DNA from: Undaria pinnatifida
Lineage: Eukaryota; Sar; Phaeophyceae; Laminariales; Alariaceae
Length of the DNA stretch: 64,000 nucleotides
NCBI GenBank assembly: GCA_012845835.1
Contig: JABAKD010000013.1
Location: 472,501-536,500, forward strand
Reading direction: 5' to 3'
The first letter of the stretch is position 1. Every line of letters begins with the position of its first letter. Shown one piece after another: positions 29,913-40,330 of the stretch. The notes under the pieces are model-generated. The model saw nothing but the letters and a program-made list of their open reading frames with translations, was not told the origin of the DNA and did no database searches. A program made the translations under genes and the position numbers.

Positions 29913-30509
29913 CTAAGCCCCACCAGCTCCAAGAACCACTGCAACCGCTCTCAGCAGCGGGGTAGGGTGCTTCGCTACAGGAGTGCAGGGGGAGAAGGAG
30001 GAGGAGGTGGAAAACTTAAGGCTGGCTATGAGGGTTCCTAGAGATGGAGATTTGCTGGAGCCTTCTGCTGATTTTTCATGCACGACCAGCAGCAGCAGCC
30101 TGGCGAGCTCTGCATGGTTACCGAGAAATAGAGTGCGTGGACCGAGCTCAGACATGAGTGGAGCTGGCTTGCAAAAGGATGCAGAGGTAAGATCGCGTAC
30201 CCTTGTTAGCTTGCTTTGCGTGTGATTGCAACTCGTGGGTGGGGAGGGTTGGGTTCGTTCGAGCGACCGCAGAAGCAATGGACTGTTAGACCTTTGTCTG
30301 CGTTTGTCCTTGGAGATGGTGTCGACGATCGGGCCTCCTCCCTCCGCTTGTTTGTTTGGTACTTGCCACATGCGGGAATTTTGCACAAGCATACCCGCCG
30401 CATTTTTGATACACAATGCAATGGGCCATGTGCCAGCGATTGCCGAAGCGGTGGTGCACAGCGTGATCGCATTGCGCTGGGCTGTTAGTGTTGCTCCTAT
30501 GTCAATCAT
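29913..30509 (-). CDS. Hypothetical ORF, 198 codons
   Basis: One of the longest non-repeat frames. It starts MIDIGATLTAQRNAITLCTT, passes through SPLLLRSLERTQPSPPTSCN and LGPRTLFLGNHAELARLLLL, and ends AVAVVLGAGGA. The plus strand is open too, with 80 codons from 29983 followed after a stop by 153 codons from 30226, including MGHVPAIAEAVVHSVIALRW. I cannot decide the strand. No domain is recognised on either. It may be chance in a region of moderate GC. Confidence 0.2.
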   Translation of the reverse strand: MIDIGATLTAQRNAITLCTTASAIAGTWPIALCIKNAAGMLVQNSRMWQVPNKQAEGGGPIVDTISKDKRRQRSNSPLLLRSLERTQPSPPTSCNHTQSKLTRVRDLTSASFCKPAPLMSELGPRTLFLGNHAELARLLLLVVHEKSAEGSSKSPSLGTLIASLKFSTSSSFSPCTPVAKHPTPLLRAVAVVLGAGGA

Positions 30510-30898
30510 TGCAATCTGGTGGTGGTTACCTGGCTCGTCTACACGTCTTTATACCTCAAAGGGAGCATGCAAGTTTTTGATCTTCTGTCCTCGGCTCCTT
30601 CCAATCCAACCGGCCCGATGTGTTGTTTTTTGTTTTTCTTTCGGTCACTGCCTTGTTTTTTTTTTCCAACTCGATTATAGTGTATGAGCCTGTTTTCCTG
30701 CACAAATACTTGATTCAAGTGTGGGACGTGGTACGTACTTGCGCCTCTTTTTTCCCAACGCAACAGAGAAGATGCCCCGCCCATTAGTTGTTAGTTGCCC
30801 CGCACTTGACCAATCATAGGGCACACACCCTTAGCACCCTGCTACTGATTCATGGGCCCTCTTTCCCTGAAGGCTCCCTGAAGGTTGAAGGATCACGG

Positions 30899-30927
30899 CA
30901 GCTCGCGGCAACAGCGCGAGCTGTTGC
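30899..30927 (+). other. Two overlapping alternative hairpins
   Basis: Stem 1: CAGCTCGCG (30899-30907) with CGCGAGCTG (30915-30923). Stem 2: GCAACAGC (30908-30915), loop GCGA, GCTGTTGC (30920-30927). The stems share bases, so only one can form at a time. An outer CACGG...CCGTG pair could extend the structure. Confidence 0.7.
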
Positions 30928-31269
30928 TGTTCCGTGAGCCTCAGAGTGCTGCCTGCCCCGAGTCTAAGCTTCTTGCAACCAACTAACTGCAACAGGCAAC
31001 GATGAGCGTGTCAGCTTTTCGAACAAGCGAGATGACAAGAAAATGAAACTTCACGAAAAATATCTGACATTTCATACGCTATACGGTCGGGTGAAGGTAA
31101 GAAATTGCTGCCAAACTCCGAACTCCAAGTCATTCATAGACAACCTGCAATATCCTCAAATATCCTCAAAGTGGGAAAATGCCGTTGTAGGTTGTCTCTC
31201 GTTTGGCAGCAGTTGAGCTACACATACTGGTTGGTCTGGTTTGAGATACGGATACCTTGACGTGACGCA
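30928..31269. other. No recognisable gene
   Basis: No gene, RNA or repeat signal recognised. Confidence 0.45.
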
Positions 31270-31420
31270 CAATACTCGACGAGCAGTGGGATTACTGAAC
31301 CCTATGCGCGATAAAAATCGAAGGCAAAAACCGGGGGGGAAAAAAGGGAAGGACGACACCTGTGACCACGGCTTGTCCAGAAGCTGGGAAGTAGAAGTGC
31401 AAAAAGATGAATAATGACAA
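31270..31420 (+). mobile_element. F1 body fragment
   Basis: ACGAGCAGTGGGATTACTG, ACCCTATGCGCGATAAAAAT, GTGACCACGGCTTGTCCAG and AAGCTGGGAAGTAGAAGTGC match the 3' half of F1. The tRNA-like head is missing, as in a 5'-truncated retroposed copy. Confidence 0.7.
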
Positions 31421-32224
31421 TAATAATGTGAGCCTTTTGCCACAGCTGTGCTGCTGCCGTTTTTTTCTGTCGTCTCACACCGCCGTGCCATCTGTTGTTC
31501 ACCTCGACTGCTGTGGACCTGCAGCCTCTGTGTGCTCGTCGTACACACCAGACGTTACGCACGCACTCTCAATCTGACGCTACGCACGCACGCTCAATTT
31601 GTCCCTTTGGTACCCTTCTGTCGCCGAGAAAAGGTAGCGAGTCTTGTACCGGTATGTACGTACTTGCTGCGAGTATCCAGAATCAGTATTTACCAGTGGA
31701 GTCATGGACGAGCTCGTATAGCACGAGTATCCAGTATCAGAATGATGTATTGATAGAAACCCAGACTGCAGAGTACTAGGGGTACAAGTAAGTGCAGTAG
31801 TAGTCGACAAGTTATTTTCAGTGTGTCTGCTATCGTTATGATACGAGTGTGGTCGCAGCAAACGACTATTAATAGCCAAAGAATAACATCGATCTTCGTC
31901 CTGCGCACCGAGTTTGTCTGGTTTTGCAGCTTGTGAGCACAGAGCTCGTCTCTCTCAGGGGGGGACATCGACACGGACACTGGTTGTGCTAGTTGTGCTG
32001 GATGGATATTAGATGGATGGAAATATAAATATATGATAAATGTGCAGAACACACATGCTGCGCGTGCGCTCCCGCTACGATACAGATATAATATGTACCG
32101 ACGTGGCCATTGCCATCTGTTGCACACGACCGACCACGTGTACCTGGTATTGGTATACCAGGTACATTTATTTGTTGTTGCATGGTGGGATTCTGGTACA
32201 CATCTATGCATACAAGTTGTTGTT
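31421..32224. other. No recognisable gene
   Basis: GAGTATCCAGAATCAGTAT at 31673 and GAGTATCCAGTATCAGAAT at 31724 are a short duplication. TACCTGGTATTGGTATACCA near 32140 is a small palindrome-like word. The 211-codon minus frame at 31702-32337 runs into F2 and shows no domain. Confidence 0.4.
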
Positions 32225-32455
32225 CTCCAATTAACTCGAATAATCAAGTCCTTGGTGACAGGACAGGCTCCAGTCACTCTTGAGCTGAGGAACACCCCAG
32301 GGAAAAAACACGAACAAACCAAAGGTGGTACACGCATATATCACAGCTGACGCAATTCATGCCTCCACCAGAAACATATAAAAGTGAAATCGGGAGTCAG
32401 CCTACGACGTGCCAGGTCCATACTGGTGTATACGTCTCACTACTCGCGCCTGGAA
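32225..32455 (-). mobile_element. F2 element (LINE 3' tail), solo copy
   Basis: The plus strand reads TAATCAAGTCCTTGG, GACAGGACAGGCTCCAGTC, AGCTGAGGAACACCCCAGGG, GGTGGTACACGCATATATCA, CAGCTGACGCAATTCATGCC, ATATAAAAGTGAAATCGGG and CACTACTCGCGCCTGG. No reverse transcriptase is attached. The strand is given in the LINE sense inferred from the copies at 12, 45 and 56 kb. Confidence 0.75.
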
Positions 32456-32574
32456 CAAGTACGTACTGCTGAAGTGCAAAGCCTCCCGACGTATCGTAGA
32501 CTACTTCGATTATTTTTAGAGCCGTTTTTTCGTTTTTTCCACAAGCAAGCTGCAAGGGGGGATGCCGGTCGCCC

Positions 32575-32860
32575 CGGTGGCGTATCAGGTTAACCTCGAG
32601 CCTGGTATAGGTCAGTTCGTGAGTTCGAGCCCCGCCGAGTGCATACTCGTATGAATTCGTTGGGACTTTTTCTTGTGCACAAATTGACTTGCGGAAAGCG
32701 CGAGAGCGTAAGTTAGCAGCACTCTATGAAAAATCGACGAGCAGTGGGAGTGCTGAACCCTACGCGCGATAAAAATTGAAGGCAAGAACCGGGGGGGAGA
32801 AGGGACGACACCTGTGACCACGGCTTGTCCAGAAGCTGGAAAGTAGAAGTGTGCGAAAAT
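32575..32860 (+). mobile_element. F1 tRNA-derived SINE-like element, full head and body
   Basis: The head starts CCGGTCGCCCCGGTGGCG. The A-box-like TGGCGTATCAGG lies at 32579-32590, and GTGAGTTCGAGCCCCGCCG covers the B box. The body runs through AATTGACTTGCGGAAAGCGC to CCAGAAGCTGGAAAGTAGAA and a short A-rich end. It is one of the best copies for defining the family on the plus strand. Confidence 0.8.
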
Positions 32861-33019
32861 ACACAAGCATTCACAACAACATACTCGTATTGTCGGCATT
32901 GTTGATAGCCAGCCAAGATATCGTCGAGATTTTTCCATAGACAGATTCATAAGTCGCTCGGCGTTTGCACTCTTGCCGTTTTTCACACTACAAAACACCT
33001 TGGAAATTCGTCCATGTAA

Positions 33020-33075
33020 TCTTCCCGATAATGATGTTAGAGTTGGTTTTTAGGTTCGAATCCCACCTGGGTCGT
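33020..33075 (+). other. tRNA-like T-arm (B-box) remnant
   Basis: TAGGTTCGAATCCCACCTGGG contains a B-box consensus word with flanking T-arm-like pairing. No acceptor partner or anticodon arm is seen upstream, so it is at most a tRNA-derived fragment. Confidence 0.4.
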
Positions 33076-33544
33076 GCTCGTAGTTGTTTTCAAAGTAAAA
33101 ACAAAGGGATCGACTGAGCTGAGATCGCGTCGTAGCAGCGTCGTAGGTAGGCGCAATTCGATGCTAGTCGACGACGAAAGAAATAGGTGAGAATCGGCCC
33201 TAAATTCGTCGAACTCACAGCTGACGTTGTTCGAACAATTGTATGAAATGACCGATGTCTTCTCACGATAAACCGAAGGCACCTACGAGTACCGTATTGG
33301 GGAGGGTGTGCTTACGAGTAGCGACGCTGGGTCTGAGTTTTAACATATACATTAATAATAGGGATGGGAGAAGGAGAAAGAAAAGTGCGAAATATTAGAA
33401 GGGATGAGTGAAGACAGAAAAACATAATTTTTGCGTGTTACCACTCGCCGTATGCACTATGATATGAATATGAACCGGATCACAGCGATCATACGGTATG
33501 GTGTACGGGACGGTCTCGGGAGCTTGAGGGCCACGTATTGGAAT

Positions 33545-33795
33545 ATTTGGTTTCTCCAGGCGTGAGTAGTGAGACGTATGTACCGGCCTGGACCTGGCAC
33601 ATCGTAGACTGACTCCCGATTTCACTTTTATATGTTTCTGGTGGAGGCATGAATTGCGTCAGCTGTGATATATGCGTGTACCACCTTGGGTTGTGTGTTT
33701 TTCCCTGGGGTATTCCTCAGCTCCAGAGTGACTGGAGCCTGTCCTGTGACCACGGACTTGATTATGCGAGTTAATGTGAGAACAACAATTGTTGT
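33545..33795 (+). mobile_element. F2 element (LINE 3' tail), solo copy
   Basis: Reverse of the 32225-32455 copy: GTGAGTAGTGAGACGTATG, CTGACTCCCGATTTCACTTT, TGTTTCTGGTGGAGGCATGA, GCGTGTACCACCTTGGG, CTCCAGAGTGACTGGAGCC and TTGATTATGCGAGTTAATG. The CTCCAG-AGTGA-CTGGAG hairpin is perfect here. The two copies face each other about 1.1 kb apart with an F1 between them. Confidence 0.75.
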
Positions 33796-35213
33796 TGTCA
33801 CGTTATTAGTAATACTCTGGAGTAGTTAACAACACAACACATATTCATACGGTATGATAAGAACTCTGGCATGTGTGTTGCGTGGTCTTCACATTTTTTT
33901 TAAACATCCGTTTTAGGACCCAGCATGGTGGTGTGTGTTGGGTAAACAATAAACGATGAGCGTGCTGCAATGCGTGTGTTGTTCCCATTAACTGCAGTTG
34001 TTGAAGGTAAATACGATACTACAGCTAACCCTACTGCTGTAGTTCTACAGTAGTACCACAGTAGGGTAAGCTTGGTTAGGGTTAGGAGCCGAGTACAAGC
34101 AGTTGAGTGTGAGCGGATGCTGCGCCTGTCGTGTCGAGTCCTTGCGTCATTGTTCGGGTACTAATTTTTGTAATTTCCCCGACCAAGCCACAATACAGGT
34201 ACGATAGTCATCGTACTTACACCAAAATACCCAACGCCAGTGACAGCGATCCAATGCATTACGTGGTATATTATAGTCTGCTTTTAGCCTCTGAACCCTT
34301 TTGTGACCCAGGTCATAACAGCTTACGGCGACCCAGTAATAGTATTGATGGCAGTGGTAAGTGCGCTATGGTATTATTTGTCCAGAAAGAGTGTGCAGCG
34401 AGCAGCAATCGAAGTGTCTTGATGCTATGCGCAAACGTCTCGTGACATTGGACTTGGCATACATGACACAATGCAAAACACATTCCCTAAACCAACAACC
34501 AACAGCCCCACCCGGGCAAAGTCGCGTAGCTGATGATGCTGTAAGGTCACTTTTTTCCCGCCACGTTTGTTTCCCCTCTCGAGTTCCAAGGGTTACTACT
34601 CAGTAAGTAGCATACAACTTACAGAAACGGAAAAACACAGAAGGACTCCTGGAATGGAACATAAACAGGCAAACTTCGTAGTGAAGAGAAACGCAATGAG
34701 ACAAGACAAAACCAATGAACCCGCTCTCTGGTGGATGTCCTCTCTCTCGTGTGCCGCGTAGAGTCTTTGGAAGAGTGTGATGCATCGCTGTCAACCCGAA
34801 GGAAGGAAGAGAGAGGCAGTAGATGGAAAGAGGACGAAATAACGAAAGAAAGAGAGACAAAAGACCGAGCAAAAACACGAACTACTCGCACTGGTACCAC
34901 AGAGGAGAAACACGACCAGCATAGTTTTCAAACTCTGTTACCTAGACGACCCTGACGGCTAGCCCCACGGTCTGCCGCCCCCTTCCTATTCCCGTCGACG
35001 GCGACCTCCGGCTTTAGTGCTGCCGCTGTCGCCCCCCTAAAAAAAAATAAAGGAAAAAAATAAAAAACAAGCCGAGCATCAGAAAAGAAAAAAACAATAC
35101 TCTCTCGAAATCGAAGTCGAATTCGGAGGCAGCAAATAGATAGCACAGATGCCGTATGTCAGTCCCAACGGTGCCTTGCTACACGATATGCTATTAATGG
35201 CTATTTTCTGCTT
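33796..35213. other. No recognisable gene
   Basis: TACAGCTAACCCTACTGCTG and GGTTAGGGTTAGG near 34020-34085 are short telomere-like words around a CTACTG...CAGTAG palindrome. An open 104-codon plus frame at 34131-34445 has no recognised domain. Purine-rich tracts at 34795-34870 give charged low-complexity frames. Confidence 0.4.
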
Positions 35214-36400
35214 TTATGACAGCAATATCACTACGGCTGCCCCCCCCGCCCCCCTCCCCCCCCCCCCGTCTCTTCTCCTTCTCGTCCGTCCTTCTTCTCG
35301 GCGTCCTCGTTTGCATGGTGGAACTAGCTCTGTTCCACCTTGGCCCTGTGCCACCTCGTCATGAAACAACTCGCCGCTTTGACAATCCCCTGGTACCGCT
35401 TGCCAGCCTGTGCAGCCACCGTCGGTCATACCACCGTTTCTACCCCGAGCAACAAAGGGGAGGTTTCTGTCGATCCCTCTTTGGCTCTAAACACCTCGAT
35501 GTCATGTACCACACATCGGGTCCGTGTCTTTCCTGGCCGACCCGATCACCGGTTCTCTCGGCCGACCCGGTCACGGGTTCTCCCCGCCGACCCGGTCAAG
35601 GGTTCACCCACCGGCCATCGTCCTTAACATCACCCGCGAGGTTAGTCGCTCAGGTTTTGCCCGCTCTACGGCCTCCGCAAAAATGAGACGCCGTTTGCAG
35701 ATATCCGCCTCAACGCCCTCGCAGTGTGTGCCTTGGCATACGACATGTGGTGGTCGGTGCGTTGTCGGCGATGGAAGTCGATGGTCCGAAAGAGGATCTT
35801 GCGGTGCGCCCTCTGGGGCACAACGAAGTGCTCCACGCCGAGAGTCCACGTCACACACTCATACAACAGCGTCTCCATCACCTCGGACTTCAGCATGCGC
35901 ACCTCCAGAGTGAACGACGCGGTGTCCATATCATACAGCTCCAGCTTGAACCGACCGAAGCATGCCCACAGGAGAAGACGTTGAAAAGAAGAGCGGCGAT
36001 TTCGCGCATCCTTACCGCAAGCCTTGGGTGACCATTCCAAGTACTCGCCGCCATCAGTGCGCGCACGAGCTTGCATACAATCGTGGAACAGGCGGACAAC
36101 GGTTAGCATCTTCTCTGGTACGCCAGGCATGCAAGCACCACCCACGATGGTTCTTGGTCGCCGGAGTCATACGCTTTCTGGCGGTCGATAAAGCACGTGC
36201 AACATGCAGAGGGGGTTTTCCTAGTTCGTCCGAGCTTTTGCAGTCGGCGCACGACGAACAACACATCGATTTATTGATGGTGCCGGTCGAAAGCCGCACT
36301 GTTTCTTGTGGAATATTCCTGCGTCCTCGCAGTAGATGCTGGGGCGGGATGCGACGACATTCAGCGTCGCTTTGCCTGCATGGGCAACAATCGAAACCCC
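35214..36400 (-). pseudogene. LINE reverse transcriptase, family C, palm deleted
   Basis: Minus-strand pieces appear in order. Near 36300-36180 there is a decayed STINMLFV-like finger region in shifted frames. Near 36110 is GVPEKMLTVVRLFHDCMQAR. At about 35990 ALLFNVF is followed at once by the region normally far downstream (LLLWACFGRFKLELYDMDTA), so the YADD palm is deleted. Then come LEVRMLKSEVMETLLYECVT, KILFRTIDFHRRQRTDHHMS, CKRRLIFAEAVERAKPERLT and SRVMLRTMAGG. Near 35400 KRWYDRRWLHRLASGT and GELFHDEVAQGQG match a KGGKWYRGVLEAAERFMARW-like tail. Multiple frameshifts show it is dead. Confidence 0.75.
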
Positions 36401-37989
36401 GCTGTAGTCGTTGCAATCAGAACGATCCTTGTTTTCAGGAAGGACCTTGATGGTCGCATCTTTCCATTGCTACGGGACTTCTCACCTTTTCCACACGTTG
36501 ACAAGCATGTTGTGTGAAAGTATCGATTTTGGGGTGGTAGACGTTCAGTAACTGCCGGAAGTTAGTTTGGTCCCACCGCTTCGGCATGCCACGAAATACC
36601 CCCGTCGTCTCGTCCATGGCGTGGGCTTTTTGTTTTTCGTTTGTCTCATATCAGGCATTAATATGCCTGCAGACGTTCTGCTCCCTGGTACATATGCACG
36701 TACGTACATACATGTATCTGGCATTTACTATTAATACGAACGTTCTGGTTGTTTTTCGTTTCGACAAGGTTTCTGCGCGGACGCGCAACGCTACTGCTGG
36801 TGCTGTCGCGCCCCCCACGGGAAAAATATAAAGCCAAACAAAATATTTCTACTTAGTTTTGGGGCTGCAATGGCGCAAGTCCTACTTTTCGCAGTTCGGA
36901 CTGGAACTGCGTGCCAAAGTGCTGCTGCCTGTTTGCCTGCTTTTTCATTCGTCGACGGCGGTATCAGAATAGCTTGCAGAGCTGAGTTTTGATCAAAAAT
37001 CCTTTTTGATCGATCTCACAGCTTGAGTGTATTTTTTCATTTTTTAAATATGTTTCCCCTCCCCTCCATCCGAAAGGGATCCGCGGTCAATGGTGAAATA
37101 AATAGGGAAACAACAAGAAGCAAATGAGCATCTTTCTCTCCCCTCCCCCTCACTTCCGTTCCGTTTTTCCCCTTGCCTCCACTGGTGGTGTTGCCTGCTG
37201 CGTGGCGTAGAAGCGTATCATGGCAAGCCTTTCTGCGCCCCCCTCGATTCTATCTGAAGATGCGATCTGGCCGGGAAACGGCCCGCCGCCTCAATGTCCC
37301 CCGATACCCTCAGCTCATACCAGTACCACTTGCCCCCCTTAGGAGCGTCGGGCAAGAAAATTTCGAAGTGCGTACCACGGTTCCGAACTGCGGTTGCCAC
37401 GATTTGCCTTCCTGGCGAATACGATCGTGTTCCAGCTACACTCAGAAGATTGCATCTTCGCAACAGAGCGCGCTGGTTTTTTAGAGTTGGAGAATGAAAC
37501 TTGGCCGCAGGATTATCCGTCATGAAAAGAAGGAAGCAAATAAAGGGCCCCTTTAATTTTTGTTTTGCGCTCTTCCGTAAGTAGCTTTTTTCGTTTTGTT
37601 GGGATTTTGGGTAACTTTGACTCGACACATTTCATGATTAGCGTGATATTTCATTTTTTCCCTAACGGGTTTCCAAGAGCTCAATACCTTTGTTCTAGTG
37701 CTTTGATGGGCGTTTTTATTTCGGCCTCGTGCAGCTCGCAGAACAAAAGAAGTAGTACATACGTGTTCTCCTTGTTGACACGATCATGTCAACATGTCTA
37801 GCGTCGAATTATTCACCGTATTGATAGGTATGGTCTACTCATGTATTTTTCTCTAGGCAGGAATAATCCCTCTGCAATAACGCCTGCCCAAGAATTACGA
37901 AGAATTATCAAATCTCCCGAGGTACAGCTCTCACGCCGAAACCAACTTCATCGATGTGCTCCCTTCGTTGAACCAGTCTTAATGCAGAT
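36401..37989. other. Mostly featureless; one ORF of 136 codons
   Basis: The minus-strand ORF at 37218-37628 contains FEIFLPDAPKGGKWYWYELR and RNRGTHFEIF. KGGKWY recalls the family C LINE tail, but the rest does not, so I do not assign it. Elsewhere only short frames and T-rich tracts are present. Confidence 0.3.
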
Positions 37990-38560
37990 GTTTAGTGTTG
38001 TGATTTTCGGTGTATACATAATTTTCTAGCCAGAAGATGGAACTTTATTTTGGTCGCTGGAACCAGCTCGTAAGGAGTAAACCATTCGGAGATTTTTGCA
38101 TGTGGCCACTTTAGTACTGCCCTTCTTAGCCTCCATGGGTCACAGCACCGTCTGCATTCCGAACAAGAAGGAAGGGAGTGCTTTCGTGCTGTCGGTAAAT
38201 CCATCGATGGCGAAAAAAACTCGAAAGACGTTTAGGTCGTGCGCTGCTCGTATTCATTGGGAATTTGGACCCTATTATTTCCTGGATGGCTTGACTCATC
38301 CCGGGTTCTCTTCACCAGCCATTGCCTTCAACATGACCCGACATGGTGGCCGCTGTTGTTGTAGTCGCGCGTTGTGCGTCTGCGGTATGCCCCCGGCAAC
38401 GAGAAGATGCCCATCTTCCGCTTTCGAACGGTGGTCTCGCCGCTCTCGCGGTGTGGCATTGTCCGTGGTGGTGGCGTCTTGAGGGCCGTGGCGTACGACA
38501 TGAAGTGGTCGGCGCGCAGTCATCGCTGGAAGGCAATGGTTATCAGGAGGAGCTCGTCTC
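37990..38560 (-). pseudogene. LINE family C tail fragment
   Basis: Minus-strand frames, with shifts, read LRADHFMSYATALKT, then TTVRKRKMGIF, VMLKAMAGEENPG and CSECRRCCDPWRLRRAVLKW. These follow the order of the 35.2-36.4 kb copy (RTDHHMSYAKA, KRRLIFAEAV, VMLRTMAGG). It is a 5'-truncated and frameshifted copy with no catalytic part. Confidence 0.6.
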
Positions 38561-39284
38561 GTATCTGGAATCTGTCATATGTAGTAGTGTGGTATCGGTG
38601 CGGGTGCGTTTTCGCCTTCTGCTTGTAAATTTTGCGTTGAAATTTCGTGTATATGTTATCTCATAATTTGTGAGAACCATAACAGAGCCTGTGTCTCTTT
38701 AGAACGAACGGTCAACGTCAACTCGGACACTGGGTGATGTCGATAGCTACCGAAACGGTTTAGTTCAAGAACATACAAACTGCTGATGATGCGTTCAACT
38801 TCTATTGCACGTAGTACGAAAATTGTCTAAAGGGCAGCGAACCGCGAAAAAGACACCACCACACAAAATATCGCCTAAAAGATAGAGGGGCTGTGATACG
38901 GATAACCCTTTGCTTTATTTCGGTGCTTGACTATTTCGCTCAATCATTGAGTCGCTGATTTACTGATTAGCGCGACGTCGAGGCGATAGTTCATACCAGG
39001 TACCCGGTACTCATACGAGGTACCTGGTGCCTGGCACTCTTTACTACTACTGTTCGACAGGACCAAGTTCTTGTGCCCAAAACGACCACCCTCCTGACGT
39101 CTTTGAGCGTAAAGAAGTTGGTGCTTCAAAAAGTATATAGGCTAGGTATAACAGTAGCGGATGTACACGTACGTTGGACCCTATGCTTCGCCCAAGATAA
39201 TGAAGACTACACGAGGTCTATTAGGATTCACGAGGGTCAAAAGGAAAGTTTTACGAAAGAGGCGAAACTGGCCTGGGAGCAAAA
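38561..39284. other. No recognisable gene
   Basis: CATACCAGGTACCCGGTACTCATACGAGGTACCTGG near 38990-39030 is a short imperfect repeat. No gene recognised. Confidence 0.4.
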
Positions 39285-40330
39285 AAATAGTGTTGTTCAC
39301 GGGCCGGCCCGCGGCCCACGGGTCTGGCCGACGGCGGAAAAAAACCCACAGGCCGGACCGGGCCGAGCTTGAAATCTGAAAATCTCACAGGCCAGGGCGG
39401 GTTGGGGGCGCGTGATGTGAAAATCTCACGGGCCGACCCGAGCCGGGCCGGAAGGCCACGCCAACTTGGGTCAACTAGTGAGAAGCCCGTCAAATCTCGC
39501 GGGTTACTGTTTGCAGGCCTCCTGCCTGTGCCTATATTCGCTTTTGGTCGATACGGCGATGCTCGTGTGGTATCGGAGGTCCAGCGGGATGAATCGTAAC
39601 GTTGCAACAGTAGTGGGTGTTGCTACGGCCTCTTATCATTTTTATATTGCGGCGCCGCGGACGGGCTAAGGTGTGCTGTTCTTGGGTAATAAAAGCCCTT
39701 GGCATTGGTACTTCGGCTGCGGAGCTGGTCGCCTTCCGTCGACGTTCATGGTTTCTCGCTCCGCCTCGACTCTGTTGGAATTTTTCCCCTCGCTGTCGTA
39801 AGTTTTTTCGTCAATATCCGAGTGCAATCAACCATAGTAAGCTGGCAGTTGTTTCAATTGGATGTTTGTCGATAGGGAGGGACATCATCCCCCCCGAAAT
39901 GATAAATTTGAGCAAGGTTTTACCCCGAACCCAACCGTTGGCTCGACGTGACCGATGGGATACTTTGTCATTGATTGACTCACGGGTATTCTCGCGGGCC
40001 GGGAAAATCTGACCCGTGGGAAAGTTTGACCCGTGGGAAAGTCTGACCCGTGGGAAAGTCTGACCCGTGGGAAAGTCTGACCCGTGGGAAAGTCGTTTCT
40101 CACGGATTTCAGAACCTCACTCGCTGGACCGGGCCGGGCTTGTCAATCCTAACGTCTCACTAGCCGGGCCGGGCCAGGCCGGACCGGGGGCCCAATTTTA
40201 CGGCCCGGACCAGGCCTAGCCGAGGCCCGTGCTCTATCAGTCTCACGGGCCCGCCCGTTTTTAGCCCTGTAGTTCACGAACCGGGTGCCGGGCCGGGCCG
40301 ACCGGTCATGACCGGCACAGCCCCGCATGT
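39285..40330. mobile_element. GC-rich block with GGCCGGGCC-type repeats at both ends
   Basis: TGTTGTTCACGGGCCGGCCC near 39291 has a direct relative, TGTAGTTCACGAACCGGGTG, near 40267. TCTCACGGGCCGACCCGAGC near 39425 and TCTCACGGGCCCGCCCG near 40240 are also related. Between lies 500 bp of ordinary composition. At 40010-40095 there are five copies of a 17-bp unit, GACCCGTGGGAAAGTCT. This resembles the repetitive ends of some hAT-like elements, but I could not define inverted termini or a target duplication. Confidence 0.4.
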
